Source: Yersinia proxima
GTDB lineage: Bacteria > Pseudomonadota > Gammaproteobacteria > Enterobacterales > Enterobacteriaceae
Length of the DNA stretch: 64,000 nucleotides
Direction: 5' to 3'
NCBI RefSeq assembly: GCF_902170785.1
Contig: NZ_CABHYG010000016.1
Location: 1-64,000, forward strand
Both the position numbers and the translations under genes were made by a program. The notes under the pieces were generated by a model. That model was not told the origin of the DNA. It saw nothing but the letters and a program-made list of their open reading frames with translations, and searched no databases. Below are positions 38,406-46,987 of the stretch, one piece after another (the first letter of the stretch is position 1; each line of letters starts with the position of its first letter).

Positions 38406-41105
38406 ATGGTGGATGCAGAACCAACCCGCCCAAACCCTGACAGCCTGCTTGCAGCTGCGAATGAAAAGTCTCGCGGTCGGCTAAAAGTCTTTTTTGGGGC
38501 TTGCGCGGGGGTGGGCAAAACCTACGCCATGCTACAAGAAGCCCAGCGCCTGCGTGCTCAAGGGCTGGATGTGTTGGTCGGCGTGGTAGAAACTCACGGG
38601 CGTAGTGAAACGGCCGCATTGCTGGCGGGGCTGGATATCTTGCCACAAAAGCGGATTCATCACCGCAATCGCCAGGTGCGCGAGTTTGATTTGGATGCTG
38701 CCCTCGCCCGCCACCCAGCCTTGATCCTGATGGATGAACTGGCACACAGTAATGCTCATGGCTCGCGCCACCCAAAGCGCTGGCAAGATGTGGAAGAGCT
38801 GTTGGATGCCGGTATTGATGTGCTCACCACTGTCAATGTGCAGCACTTGGAAAGCCTGAATGATGTGGTTGGGGGGGTAACGGGTATTCGGGTACGGGAA
38901 ACTGTACCTGACCATATGTTTGATGAAGCCACGGAAGTGGTTTTAGTCGATCTTCCCCCCGATGACCTGCGTCAGCGCCTCAATGAAGGCAAAGTGTACA
39001 TTCCTGGGCAGGCGGAACGGGCTATTGAGCATTTCTTTCGCAAAGGCAACTTGATTGCATTACGCGAACTGGCCTTGCGCCGTACTGCTGATCGGGTTGA
39101 CGACCAGATGCGTGCCTTTCGCGACACACAAGGGCGCGAGCGTGTTTGGCACACCCGCGATGCCATCTTATTGTGTATTGGCCATAATAGCGGTAATGAA
39201 AAACTGGTGCGCACTGCTGCCAGATTGGCAGCGCGGTTAGGATGTATCTGGCATGCGGTCTATGTTGAAACTCCTCGTTTGCACCGCCTGCCCGAAGCTA
39301 AGCGCCGTGCCATTCTGCGCACCCTCAAACTGGCACAAGAACTCGGAGCTGAAACAGCAACCTTATCCGAGGCTGGTGAAGAACAGGCGGTATTACGTTA
39401 CGCCCGCGAACACAATTTGGGCAAAATCATTATTGGCCGCCGCACGGAAAAACACTGGAAATTACGTGGCAGCTTTGCCGATCGCTTGGGGAAACTCGGG
39501 CCAGATTTAGATTTGGTGATTATTGCGCTGGAGGGTGATAACCCGACCAATACAGTGAAAGAGACGGACTCGCGTACTTTCACTGAAAAGTGGCGTATGC
39601 AATTACGCGGCTGTGCTGCCGCCATCGGCTTGTGCGCACTGATCACTATATTATCGCAATGGCTAATACCGGGATTCGACCAAGCCAACCTGGTGATGGT
39701 TTACTTGCTGGGTGTGGTCATTATTGCGCTGTTCTATGGCCGCTGGCCTTCAGTATTGGCAGCTGTTATCAATGTTGCCAGTTTCGATCTGTTCTTTGTC
39801 CAGCCACACTGGTCGCTGGCAGTCACTGACGTGCAATATTTGCTGACTTTTGCTGTCATGCTGATTGTCGGTATCGTGGTGGGGAACTTGACTGCTGGCG
39901 TGCGTTATCAAGCCAGAATTGCCCGTTACCGCGAGCAACGCGCGCGACATCTGTATGAAATGTCTCGTGGATTAAGCCGCGCCCTCACCCCGGCGGATAT
40001 TGCCAAAACCAGCCGTCATTTTCTTTCCAGCAGTTTTCAGGCCAAAACGGACCTGTTACTGCCACAAGAGGATGGGCGTTTGCAACAAATCACTACCGAC
40101 GAAGGTGCGGCACTTTCCGTTGATGAGGCCATTGCCCGCTGGAGCTTTAATAAAGGTGCTCCCGCCGGTGCAGGCACCGATACCTTGCCGGGAGTGCCTT
40201 ATCAATTGCTGCCACTCACGGCAGCGAAACAAACTTATGGTGTACTGGCGATTGAACCGGCTAACCTGCGCCAACTCATGGTGCCGGAGCAACAGCGTTT
40301 GCTGCAAACTTTTACCAGCCTGATTGCCAACGCATTAGAAAGGTTGCATCTGGCTCGCAGCGCCGAATTGGCCAAGCTGGATGCGGAACGCGAACAACTG
40401 CGTAATTCTCTGCTCGCCGCGCTTTCTCATGATTTACGTACGCCACTGACAGTGCTATTTGGTCAGGCGGAAATCCTGACTCTGGATCTGGCCGCTGAAG
40501 GCTCACGCCACGCGCCACAGGCAAACCAAATCCGTCAACAAGTGCTGAGTACCACCCGACTGGTCAACAATTTACTCGATATGGCCCGTATCCAATCGGG
40601 TGGATTTAATCTGCGCAAAGAGTGGCAGTCACTGGAAGAGATCGTCGGCAGTGCGTTACATATGCTGGAAACTGCTTTGAATCATCACCACATTCGTGTC
40701 GAGTTACCGGATGAAATGGTGTTGATCAATTGTGATGGCAGCTTGCTGGAGCGGGTATTTATCAATCTACTGGAAAATGCCCATAAATACGCCGGTTACG
40801 ATGCATTGCTGGGAATTCGCGCCACCGTGCAAGGTGAGTGGCTCAATGTCGAAGTCTGGGATAATGGCCCTGGAGTCACGGCTGGGCAGGAACAACTGAT
40901 TTTTGATAAATTTTCTCGTGGTAACAAAGAGTCAGCGATTCCGGGAGTGGGCTTGGGTTTAGCCATTTGTCGTGCCATTATTGATGTACACGGTGGGCGC
41001 ATCTGGGTTGAAAAGAGTCAAGAGGGGGGCGCAAGTTTCCACTTTACCTTGCCACTGGAGAAAGCGCCGGAAATTGAAGGTGAAAATATTGATGCTGAAA
41101 AATGA
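38406..41105 (+). CDS. kdpD: Osmosensitive potassium-channel sensor histidine kinase KdpD
   Basis: KdpD (899 residues) senses potassium limitation and phosphorylates KdpE. Its cytoplasmic N-terminus has a Walker A motif, GACAGVGKT at 31-39, and a universal-stress-protein domain to about 370. Four membrane helices follow (about 400-500), then a GAF domain. The H-box ALSHDLRTPLTVL, the N-box NLLENAHKYA and the G-boxes complete the kinase. The stop overlaps kdpE by 4 bp (ATGA). Confidence 0.98.
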   Translation: MVDAEPTRPNPDSLLAAANEKSRGRLKVFFGACAGVGKTYAMLQEAQRLRAQGLDVLVGVVETHGRSETAALLAGLDILPQKRIHHRNRQVREFDLDAALARHPALILMDELAHSNAHGSRHPKRWQDVEELLDAGIDVLTTVNVQHLESLNDVVGGVTGIRVRETVPDHMFDEATEVVLVDLPPDDLRQRLNEGKVYIPGQAERAIEHFFRKGNLIALRELALRRTADRVDDQMRAFRDTQGRERVWHTRDAILLCIGHNSGNEKLVRTAARLAARLGCIWHAVYVETPRLHRLPEAKRRAILRTLKLAQELGAETATLSEAGEEQAVLRYAREHNLGKIIIGRRTEKHWKLRGSFADRLGKLGPDLDLVIIALEGDNPTNTVKETDSRTFTEKWRMQLRGCAAAIGLCALITILSQWLIPGFDQANLVMVYLLGVVIIALFYGRWPSVLAAVINVASFDLFFVQPHWSLAVTDVQYLLTFAVMLIVGIVVGNLTAGVRYQARIARYREQRARHLYEMSRGLSRALTPADIAKTSRHFLSSSFQAKTDLLLPQEDGRLQQITTDEGAALSVDEAIARWSFNKGAPAGAGTDTLPGVPYQLLPLTAAKQTYGVLAIEPANLRQLMVPEQQRLLQTFTSLIANALERLHLARSAELAKLDAEREQLRNSLLAALSHDLRTPLTVLFGQAEILTLDLAAEGSRHAPQANQIRQQVLSTTRLVNNLLDMARIQSGGFNLRKEWQSLEEIVGSALHMLETALNHHHIRVELPDEMVLINCDGSLLERVFINLLENAHKYAGYDALLGIRATVQGEWLNVEVWDNGPGVTAGQEQLIFDKFSRGNKESAIPGVGLGLAICRAIIDVHGGRIWVEKSQEGGASFHFTLPLEKAPEIEGENIDAEK

Positions 41106-41791
41106 CTATATCGCCGACTAACATCCTCATCGTCGAAGATGAAAAAGAGATCCGCCGCTTTGTCCGCATTGCGCTGGAGAGTGAAGGCTGGCGCGTATTT
41201 GAAAGTGAGACCCTACAACGGGGGCTGATTGAGGCTGGCACACGCAAACCGGATCTGATCATTTTGGATTTGGGTTTGCCAGATGGTGACGGCCTGACTT
41301 ATATTCAGGATCTGCGCCAGTGGAGCGCCATCCCTATTATTGTGTTATCGGCCCGTAGCAGCGAAGAAGACAAAGTCGCAGCGCTGGATGCTGGTGCTGA
41401 TGACTATCTCAGCAAACCTTTTGGTATCAGTGAATTACTTGCACGAGTACGGGTGGCTTTGCGCCGTCATAGTAGCGGCAGCCAGGAAAGCCCATTGGTG
41501 AATTTTGCCGATATCAGTGTGGATTTAATTAACCGCCAGGTCACACGCGCCGGTGTTGACCTCCATCTGACCCCCATCGAGTTTCGCTTACTTTCAGCGT
41601 TATTGGCGAATGCGGGTAAAGTCATTACCCAGCGCCAATTACTCAACCAAGTTTGGGGGCCGAATTATGTTGAGCACAGCCACTATCTGCGCATTTATAT
41701 GGGTCACCTGCGCCAGAAACTAGAAAGCGACCCTACACGACCGCAGCACTTAATTACGGAGACCGGTGTCGGCTATCGTTTTATCCCATAA
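41102..41791 (+). CDS. kdpE: Response regulator KdpE
   Basis: KdpE (229 residues) has an OmpR-type layout: a receiver domain with the phospho-acceptor aspartate in LIILDLGLPDGDG and lysine in DYLSKPFG, then a winged-helix DNA-binding domain (ITQRQLLNQVWGPNYVEHSHYLRIYMGHLRQKLE). It activates kdpFABC through the operator at 33703-33719. Translation is coupled to kdpD by the 4-bp overlap. Confidence 0.98.
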   Translation: MTISPTNILIVEDEKEIRRFVRIALESEGWRVFESETLQRGLIEAGTRKPDLIILDLGLPDGDGLTYIQDLRQWSAIPIIVLSARSSEEDKVAALDAGADDYLSKPFGISELLARVRVALRRHSSGSQESPLVNFADISVDLINRQVTRAGVDLHLTPIEFRLLSALLANAGKVITQRQLLNQVWGPNYVEHSHYLRIYMGHLRQKLESDPTRPQHLITETGVGYRFIP

Positions 41792-41883
41792 CGATTGATT
41801 CGCTATAAAACGCCTTTAAGGCTATGAATAATAAACCTAACGGCGTAGCATCAGGATTTTAATGATAATAGGTCTTATTTATT

Positions 41884-42312
41884 ATGAGCACTTGGTTGAT
41901 TTACGCCCTGCTGTCTGCCCTCTCCGCTTCTCTGGTCGCTATCTTCGGTAAAATAGGTTTGCAGCATTTGGATGCCAATACCGCCACTGCGGTTCGTGCT
42001 GTGGTGATGGCACTATTTTTAGTTGGCGTAGTGGTTATTCAAGGGAAATTCAATCTGGTTGGTGCAGTATTAGCAGATAAAAAAGCGCTCTTGTTTGTGG
42101 TGTTAAGCGGTGTCGCTGGGGCATTATCCTGGCTGTTTTACTTTATGGCGATCAAAAATGGCAATGTTTCACAAGTCGCGCCAATAGATAAACTCAGTGT
42201 GGTTTTCGCGGTTATTCTGGCGTTTATTCTATTTGGTGAGAAAATTTCATTAATTGCCGGGCTAGGTGTAGCACTGATTACCGCCGGGGCCTTAATGGTG
42301 GCATTAGGGTAA
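41884..42312 (+). CDS. EamA-type (DMT) membrane protein, single domain
   Basis: This 142-residue protein has four or five membrane segments and one EamA repeat (FLVLSGVAGALSWLFYF-like core, then VAPIDKLSVVFAVILAFILFGEKIS). Full DMT exporters carry two repeats, so this half-size form probably works as a dimer. The substrate is not known. It lies downstream of kdpE with its own spacing of 92 bp. Confidence 0.88.
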   Translation: MSTWLIYALLSALSASLVAIFGKIGLQHLDANTATAVRAVVMALFLVGVVVIQGKFNLVGAVLADKKALLFVVLSGVAGALSWLFYFMAIKNGNVSQVAPIDKLSVVFAVILAFILFGEKISLIAGLGVALITAGALMVALG

Positions 42313-42335
42313 TTATTATCAAAGATAATATTTTC

Positions 42336-42354
42336 AAGCCTGTTCTTCAGGCTT
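42336..42354 (+). terminator. Hairpin after the EamA gene
   Basis: AAGCCTG-TTCTT-CAGGCTT forms a 7-bp stem 23 bp after the stop codon. The tail ACTCTATTC is only weakly T-rich, so termination is likely but not certain. Confidence 0.6.
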
Positions 42355-42363
42355 ACTCTATTC

Positions 42364-42797
42364 GAGCTTGTCGCAAATAATGAGATTCGGTAATTTTACT
42401 CATTAATGGGTGGCGTAATTAAGCTAAAACCATCTCAATATTAAAGAGCCGATTCATAAAAGCAGAACTTTCCCGTAGCTCTCCTTCTTTCATTAAACGA
42501 GTGATAACGTAACCGTATGACGAATGTTTATCGGTATTGAATATTTTAGGCTGTTTTTCTACAGGATAAGGTTTAACACCCGTTTAAGGAATTGATTGGC
42601 GGTATTTTTATTTCGTATAGACGAAAAGTAAAAATCTAATGAACTCATCGGGATTGAGCCGTACCAACGTAAGCAGCACAGGATGATCTCGGGTATAAAA
42701 TGTTTCCATTTGAAATCGCGAAGAGCCATGTGGATTCATTGAAGAAAGGATGAATAGCCTCAGTTTTCATGACAATTCCATTTTTTGCAACAAGCCC
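42364..42797 (-). mobile_element. IS6-family insertion sequence relic A
   Basis: The ends form an imperfect terminal inverted repeat: GAGCTTGTCGCAAATAATGA at the low end, and on the minus strand GGGCTTGTTGCAAAAAATGG at the high end. They resemble the GGCACTGTTGCAAA ends of IS26-like elements. At 434 bp it is about half the size of an intact IS6 element. Inside lies a decayed transposase reading on the minus strand. This fills most of the 570-bp gap between the EamA gene and the LPMO gene. Confidence 0.75.
42420..42729 (-). pseudogene. IS6-family transposase remnant
   Basis: Reading from an ATG at 42729, the first frame gives FKWKHFIPEIILCCLRWYG and then DFYFSSIRNKNTANQFLKRVLN. These match the N-terminus (FKGRHFQRDIILWAVRWYC) and middle (VDFYLSSRRNSKAAYRFLGK) of IS6/IS26 transposases as I remember them. 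The segment with the first catalytic Asp is deleted in frame between them. A stop follows near 42559, and a shifted frame continues with PKIFNTDKHSSYGYVITRLMKEG (IS26: RFINTDKAPAYG). The C-terminal catalytic Glu region is missing. Confidence 0.8.
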
Positions 42798-42882
42798 TTC
42801 ATATTTATAGGGCTAAAGCTCTCATAGTAAAAGTTAAGAAAAGGCTGCCCTATAGTTATAAGTCAGCCTTTTAAACGACTAG

Positions 42883-44250
42883 TTAAGTTCTATGCCACAG
42901 GGTGGCTGATTCTGAAGCTCCAGGAGCCCAGTTATCAACCCAGGCTGTGTGGCTCTGAAGGCAGGACCACAAAAGGCCATTATGCTTGACGACTTCAGCT
43001 GTAACATACATTCTCCCCAATGCCCATGTGCGATAATCTTCCGGGGTCAGTTCTGGAATCACTTCTTGCTCAACATCCGTGGTAATAGTCAAAACGTTAC
43101 TCGGCACTGAGAGACGACCTTGCACATCAACAGCTGCAACAAAGTAGCGGTAGCGAGTGTTCGCCTGTAACTCTTTATCTTTATAAGTCAGTTGACTGAG
43201 TTCAACACGAGCAACCTCGTCACCTTCACGATAAATGATATAAGCCTGAACACGATCGCCGAACTGTGCTCCCCCCCACATCAGACTTACACTTTTTGTT
43301 GTTACTTCCATACTATGTAAGTTAGCTGGCGCCGACGGTGGGGCATCAACTGCATCAGTAGAAAGCGTCGTGATCGACAGAACTTCACTTAGCGCAGATT
43401 CCACGCCTGACGCGTCAACGCTGGATAATTGATAATCAAATCGTGTATTTTCTGTCAGAGCACTGTCGGTAAAGGCTGTCGCTGTCTGTGAACTAATCAA
43501 TGTACCGTTACGGTAAATACGGTAAGAAGCTGTAGGTACAGAAGGCGCACTCCAGGCAAGAGAAACACTGCTTGTGGTCACACCAGTACAACGTAATCCA
43601 GCTGGTGCAACAGGTGCGGGGGTGACATCGCCACCTACGAAGTTCAGGTCGATAACGTGATAAAACGCATTACCCGTGTTCGCTATCTCCCAAACTGCCA
43701 GAATAACATGGTAACCAACACGTTCCGGTAGCATGATTTTATGCTCGGTTGGATTAGGTGGATTAAGTGCCTCACCGTAGCTCCAGAAAGGTTGTTCGCT
43801 CAGTTGAACCTGATAGAACGGTTTATCTTCAAACTGTGCACGGCTCAATGGCAGGTTTGGATTCCAGTCTTTACGAGTGATGAAGTAGTTCCAGCGGCGA
43901 GTTGCATGCTGAGCACTGTAGGACCAGCTAATCGGTAGTAGTTGGCTGGATTCCACATTGTGTTTTTCCCAGTGAGTACCTGGCTGGTCAAGCACGTTGC
44001 CATTCATCTGATTGGCGCTCGCTATTTCTCCATCACGTGGTGGCAATGAGCTCAGCGTATCGGTGGCAGCCAGAGTATCTGTCAGACCACTCACCAATGC
44101 TGGGAAGAATTTACCGGCTTCACGCTGGTTCAACATACCTGTATCAATCTGGCCTTTTTCCCAGGCAAAGTAGGCTCGTGATTTCGGTGAAAAAACGTGG
44201 CCGTGTCGCAAGTTAAGTGACTCTTTCTTTTCAGTAATAATTCCGTTCAT
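42883..44250 (-). CDS. AA10 lytic polysaccharide monooxygenase with FnIII repeats and chitin-binding module
   Basis: Domains in order are an AA10 (CBP21-like) LPMO domain (about 16-205), two fibronectin type III repeats (about 213-300 and 310-395) and a CBM5/12-type chitin-binding module (about 405-455, LLWSCLQSHTAWVDNWAPG). The copper-brace histidines are in RHGHVFSPKSRAYFAW and YSAQHATRRWNYFITR, and the axial aromatic is in GNAFYHVIDLNF. The start at 44250 is chosen because GGAAG lies six bases upstream. No signal peptide is present: the brace His is residue 16 behind a polar leader. It is co-transcribed after the chitinase. Confidence 0.88.
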   Translation of the reverse strand: MNGIITEKKESLNLRHGHVFSPKSRAYFAWEKGQIDTGMLNQREAGKFFPALVSGLTDTLAATDTLSSLPPRDGEIASANQMNGNVLDQPGTHWEKHNVESSQLLPISWSYSAQHATRRWNYFITRKDWNPNLPLSRAQFEDKPFYQVQLSEQPFWSYGEALNPPNPTEHKIMLPERVGYHVILAVWEIANTGNAFYHVIDLNFVGGDVTPAPVAPAGLRCTGVTTSSVSLAWSAPSVPTASYRIYRNGTLISSQTATAFTDSALTENTRFDYQLSSVDASGVESALSEVLSITTLSTDAVDAPPSAPANLHSMEVTTKSVSLMWGGAQFGDRVQAYIIYREGDEVARVELSQLTYKDKELQANTRYRYFVAAVDVQGRLSVPSNVLTITTDVEQEVIPELTPEDYRTWALGRMYVTAEVVKHNGLLWSCLQSHTAWVDNWAPGASESATLWHRT

Positions 44251-44273
44251 AATATCTTCCATTTAAATAATAA

Positions 44274-45380
44274 TTAATGAGAGCCTATATTCCACAAAGA
44301 AGCCGCATTTTCTGGAGTCCAATAAATGTTGGATTCATGACGCATTACGCAGCTATATACGATGCCATTCCATAACACTCGGTCACCATCTTCATAACGC
44401 ACATTGGCAATCCAATTATTTTCAACCAGTTCCGGTACTACATCATTTTCTGTCAGGTAACCGAAGCGATTAATAAATTCCCAGTTGTAATCTTTCCCCG
44501 CGCTGTTAGTGCCAGCATCCCAATTTACAGACCAGGTCATTAATCCACGGATAGGCAGCCCGGCACTTTGCAGGCGTGAAAATGTTTCTTTCACATCCTC
44601 TGCATTAATAACGTAGCCTGTTGCAGCCGCATCATTATTAGAAGGCAAGCCGATAATAAATTTGTTGCTTGGAATCTTAATGAAATTACGGGTGCCGGTA
44701 ACAATACTTTCAGACAGATAATAGAGGAAGTCAGCTTTATTCTGGTTATTATCTTGTGCCAACCAGCCTATATTATCAACCCAAACGCCATCGCCGCCTT
44801 GATTATAGAACTGTGGTGCAATAAAGTCGTAATAACCTTCCAGGTTAATAATATATTCTTCGTACTCTCGTCCTTTTTGCAGGTATGGGAATTCAGGTGC
44901 CATACTGATAATGAAATTTTTCCCTTGTAACTTATAGTGGTCTTTGACCATACGTAAAGCAGCAGGGATAACTTTCTGATTGTTGCCAGCAGTGATGGCT
45001 TTTTGCTCCAGATCGATATCTAAACCGTCAAAGCCAAACTTATCGCTAAGTTGTTTAATACGCTCAGCCAGAGCAACTTCATCACCATTATGCATGACAA
45101 TGTCAGCATCTGCTCCACCGAGAGAAATAAGAACTTTACGTCCTTGACTATGTAACGTGTCAATTTGCCGACGGAATTCAATATCAGTGTATTTATAAGG
45201 ACGAAAATCTGGAATGTGATCGTTGCTACCGTCAATAACTTTCATGAACGCAACAACAATTACATTATAGTTTAGAGGAATGCTGGTCAAATCCATTTCC
45301 TTGAAACTACCGCCTTTATATCCATTGCCCGATTCTGTCGGCCAATTATGCCAGAATCCCATAACGATATTGCCTTTCAT
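44274..45380 (-). CDS. GH18 chitinase with C-terminal chitin-binding module
   Basis: This 368-residue enzyme has a GH18 barrel (about 1-310) with the catalytic motif FDGLDIDLEQ and MAPEFPYLQ, APQFYNQGG and LMTWSVNWD strands. A CBM5/12-like module (about 322-366, VRYEDGDRVLWNGIVYSC) ends it. It should cleave chitin. The N-terminus MKGNIVMGFWHNW begins directly with the barrel, so there is no classical signal peptide. A strong ribosome site, AAGGAG, lies five bases before the ATG. The LPMO gene follows 23 bp later. Confidence 0.92.
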   Translation of the reverse strand: MKGNIVMGFWHNWPTESGNGYKGGSFKEMDLTSIPLNYNVIVVAFMKVIDGSNDHIPDFRPYKYTDIEFRRQIDTLHSQGRKVLISLGGADADIVMHNGDEVALAERIKQLSDKFGFDGLDIDLEQKAITAGNNQKVIPAALRMVKDHYKLQGKNFIISMAPEFPYLQKGREYEEYIINLEGYYDFIAPQFYNQGGDGVWVDNIGWLAQDNNQNKADFLYYLSESIVTGTRNFIKIPSNKFIIGLPSNNDAAATGYVINAEDVKETFSRLQSAGLPIRGLMTWSVNWDAGTNSAGKDYNWEFINRFGYLTENDVVPELVENNWIANVRYEDGDRVLWNGIVYSCVMRHESNIYWTPENAASLWNIGSH

Positions 45381-45820
45381 TTAAACTCCTTATTAAAATT
45401 TGGTTGGTTATGATTTTTAATATTTGAATTATATAAGCACCTATAATTCTTGAGATGGATTATTTATTAGTAATCATTTTTCTACAATACTGATTATTTT
45501 ATTTCACGAAATCAATAAACTGACTTGATACCAGCAGAAATGCTAAATACCGGCAACCATTCGTTATACCGCTACGCGCACGCCGGGATTGTTGCAAATA
45601 ATGGGAGTTGTCGATTTCACTCATTAATGAGTGGAGTAATTAAGCTAAAATAACCTCTCTATTATATTATTAATTTGAATCGTAAGTGTTAATATATATA
45701 TTTCTTTAATTAAAGAGCAATGCATAAACTTTAATATAATTTAAGTTTATCATCACCCTACTATCCATTAAAATCCCAAAGTAGAAAAGCCACGCACATC
45801 CCAATAAAAAGGAAATCACT
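45381..45820. other. Intergenic region upstream of the chitinase and RTX genes
   Basis: These 440 bp are very AT-rich and contain the IS relic at 45585-45729. The chitinase promoter should lie between 45400 and 45560, but I could not fix it. I see no gene. Confidence 0.5.
45585..45729 (-). mobile_element. IS6-family insertion sequence relic B (right end)
   Basis: This stretch repeats the right end of relic A: GGGATTGTTGCAAATAATGG at the edge, then CACTCATTAATGAGTGG and TAATTAAGCTAAAAT. The similarity resumes after about 60 unrelated AT-rich bases with TTAAAGAGCAATGCATAAA. It has the same orientation as relic A, and the chitinase and LPMO genes lie between the two. Confidence 0.65.
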
Positions 45821-46915
45821 TTGAATCATCAAAAAATTAGAGCGGGAAATAAAATAAAATCGTTCAATGGCGAAAATCAGTTACCCGTAATTAGTCGTAA
45901 AGTCATTGCAGGTACTGATAATGATATTATTATTGGTGGGAGTGAGAATGATAACCTGGCGGGTGGTAAAGGTCATGATATTATTATTGGTAATAAGTCT
46001 TTCGATTCCCTGTTTGGCCAAGAGGATAATGATATATTGATTGGTGGTGAAGGTAATGATGGTTTATGGGGGGGAGCGGGTAATGATATTCTCGATGGCG
46101 GTGACGGTATAGATGATTTATACGGTGATGATGAACATAGTTATTCTCGTATTATATCTTCTGATGACGGCAGTCAACGTGGTAATGATATTATATTTGC
46201 CGGCAGTGGCAACGATAGAATTGAAGGACAAAAAAATAATGACTATCTAGCGGGGGGAACAGGTAATGATTTATATGTATTCTCTGCTCATGATGGTATT
46301 AACATGATAGTTGAATATAGTGATGAAGAAAATACTATTAGTATAGATGATTATTTTTTCCATCAATTGAAATTCGAACGCTACGGTAATCATCTAATGA
46401 TATCGAGCACAGAATCTCATGCGAATAATCTCGTTATTGTTATCCATAATCAATATGCCGAAAATGGTTATAAAGTTAAAAATTTACATACTCGATCATA
46501 CCTTCGCCATGGCAGCGAAAATGATAAAAAATGTCATACAATGGTAATTAATAATATAGTAAGCAGAAATGCACAAAACCCTGAAAAAATATTAATGAAA
46601 TCAAATCATATAAAAGATTATGGTGATCATTACCACACTGATTTGTCTGAGGTTTTTTGCGATAAGATGCCGGATACAGAGAAAACAACAGAGAGAGAAC
46701 TACGTGATATTCTGATCGAAAAAAATAACGCATTACGTGAAATGTATTTAGAAAACACTCTTTATTTTGGCGATAATTTACCCGATATCAACAACATCAT
46801 CCATGCACTTTCTTCCTTTGCACCTCAAGAAGCATCAGGGATCAATATAAACTATTTAAAAAACCAGATACCTCTGGATAATTTAGCTAATCACCTTAGC
46901 GGGACAAATAATTAA
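45821..46915 (+). CDS. Small RTX-repeat (hemolysin-type calcium-binding) protein, TTG start
   Basis: This 364-residue protein has five or six glycine-rich nonapeptide repeats (about 30-150, for example GGEGNDGLWGGAGNDILDGG) that bind calcium in RTX proteins. The rest (about 170-364) is acidic and Asn-rich with no domain I recognise. No toxin, lipase or protease domain is present, and no type I secretion genes are nearby. The start is TTG at 45821 with AAGGA seven bases before it. The gene is clearly more AT-rich than its neighbours, which suggests transfer. Confidence 0.82.
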   Translation: MNHQKIRAGNKIKSFNGENQLPVISRKVIAGTDNDIIIGGSENDNLAGGKGHDIIIGNKSFDSLFGQEDNDILIGGEGNDGLWGGAGNDILDGGDGIDDLYGDDEHSYSRIISSDDGSQRGNDIIFAGSGNDRIEGQKNNDYLAGGTGNDLYVFSAHDGINMIVEYSDEENTISIDDYFFHQLKFERYGNHLMISSTESHANNLVIVIHNQYAENGYKVKNLHTRSYLRHGSENDKKCHTMVINNIVSRNAQNPEKILMKSNHIKDYGDHYHTDLSEVFCDKMPDTEKTTERELRDILIEKNNALREMYLENTLYFGDNLPDINNIIHALSSFAPQEASGININYLKNQIPLDNLANHLSGTNN

Positions 46916-46947
46916 TAGATATTCTGCCTTATATTGATTTACTCCAG

Positions 46948-46975
46948 CGAAATAGCGCCGATTGGCGCTATTTCG
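46948..46975. terminator. Bidirectional terminator between RTX gene and pgm
   Basis: CGAAATAGCGCC-GATT-GGCGCTATTTCG is a perfect 12-bp stem between two convergent genes. The flanking ACTCC and GGAGT extend it, and it probably ends both transcripts. Confidence 0.85.
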
Positions 46976-46987
46976 GAGTTGATACAA

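Noticed and set aside
45510-45535. NagC site before the chitinase gene (TTATTTCACGAAATCAA)
   Set aside because: The half-sites are only two bases apart, unlike the five-base spacing of the four good sites.
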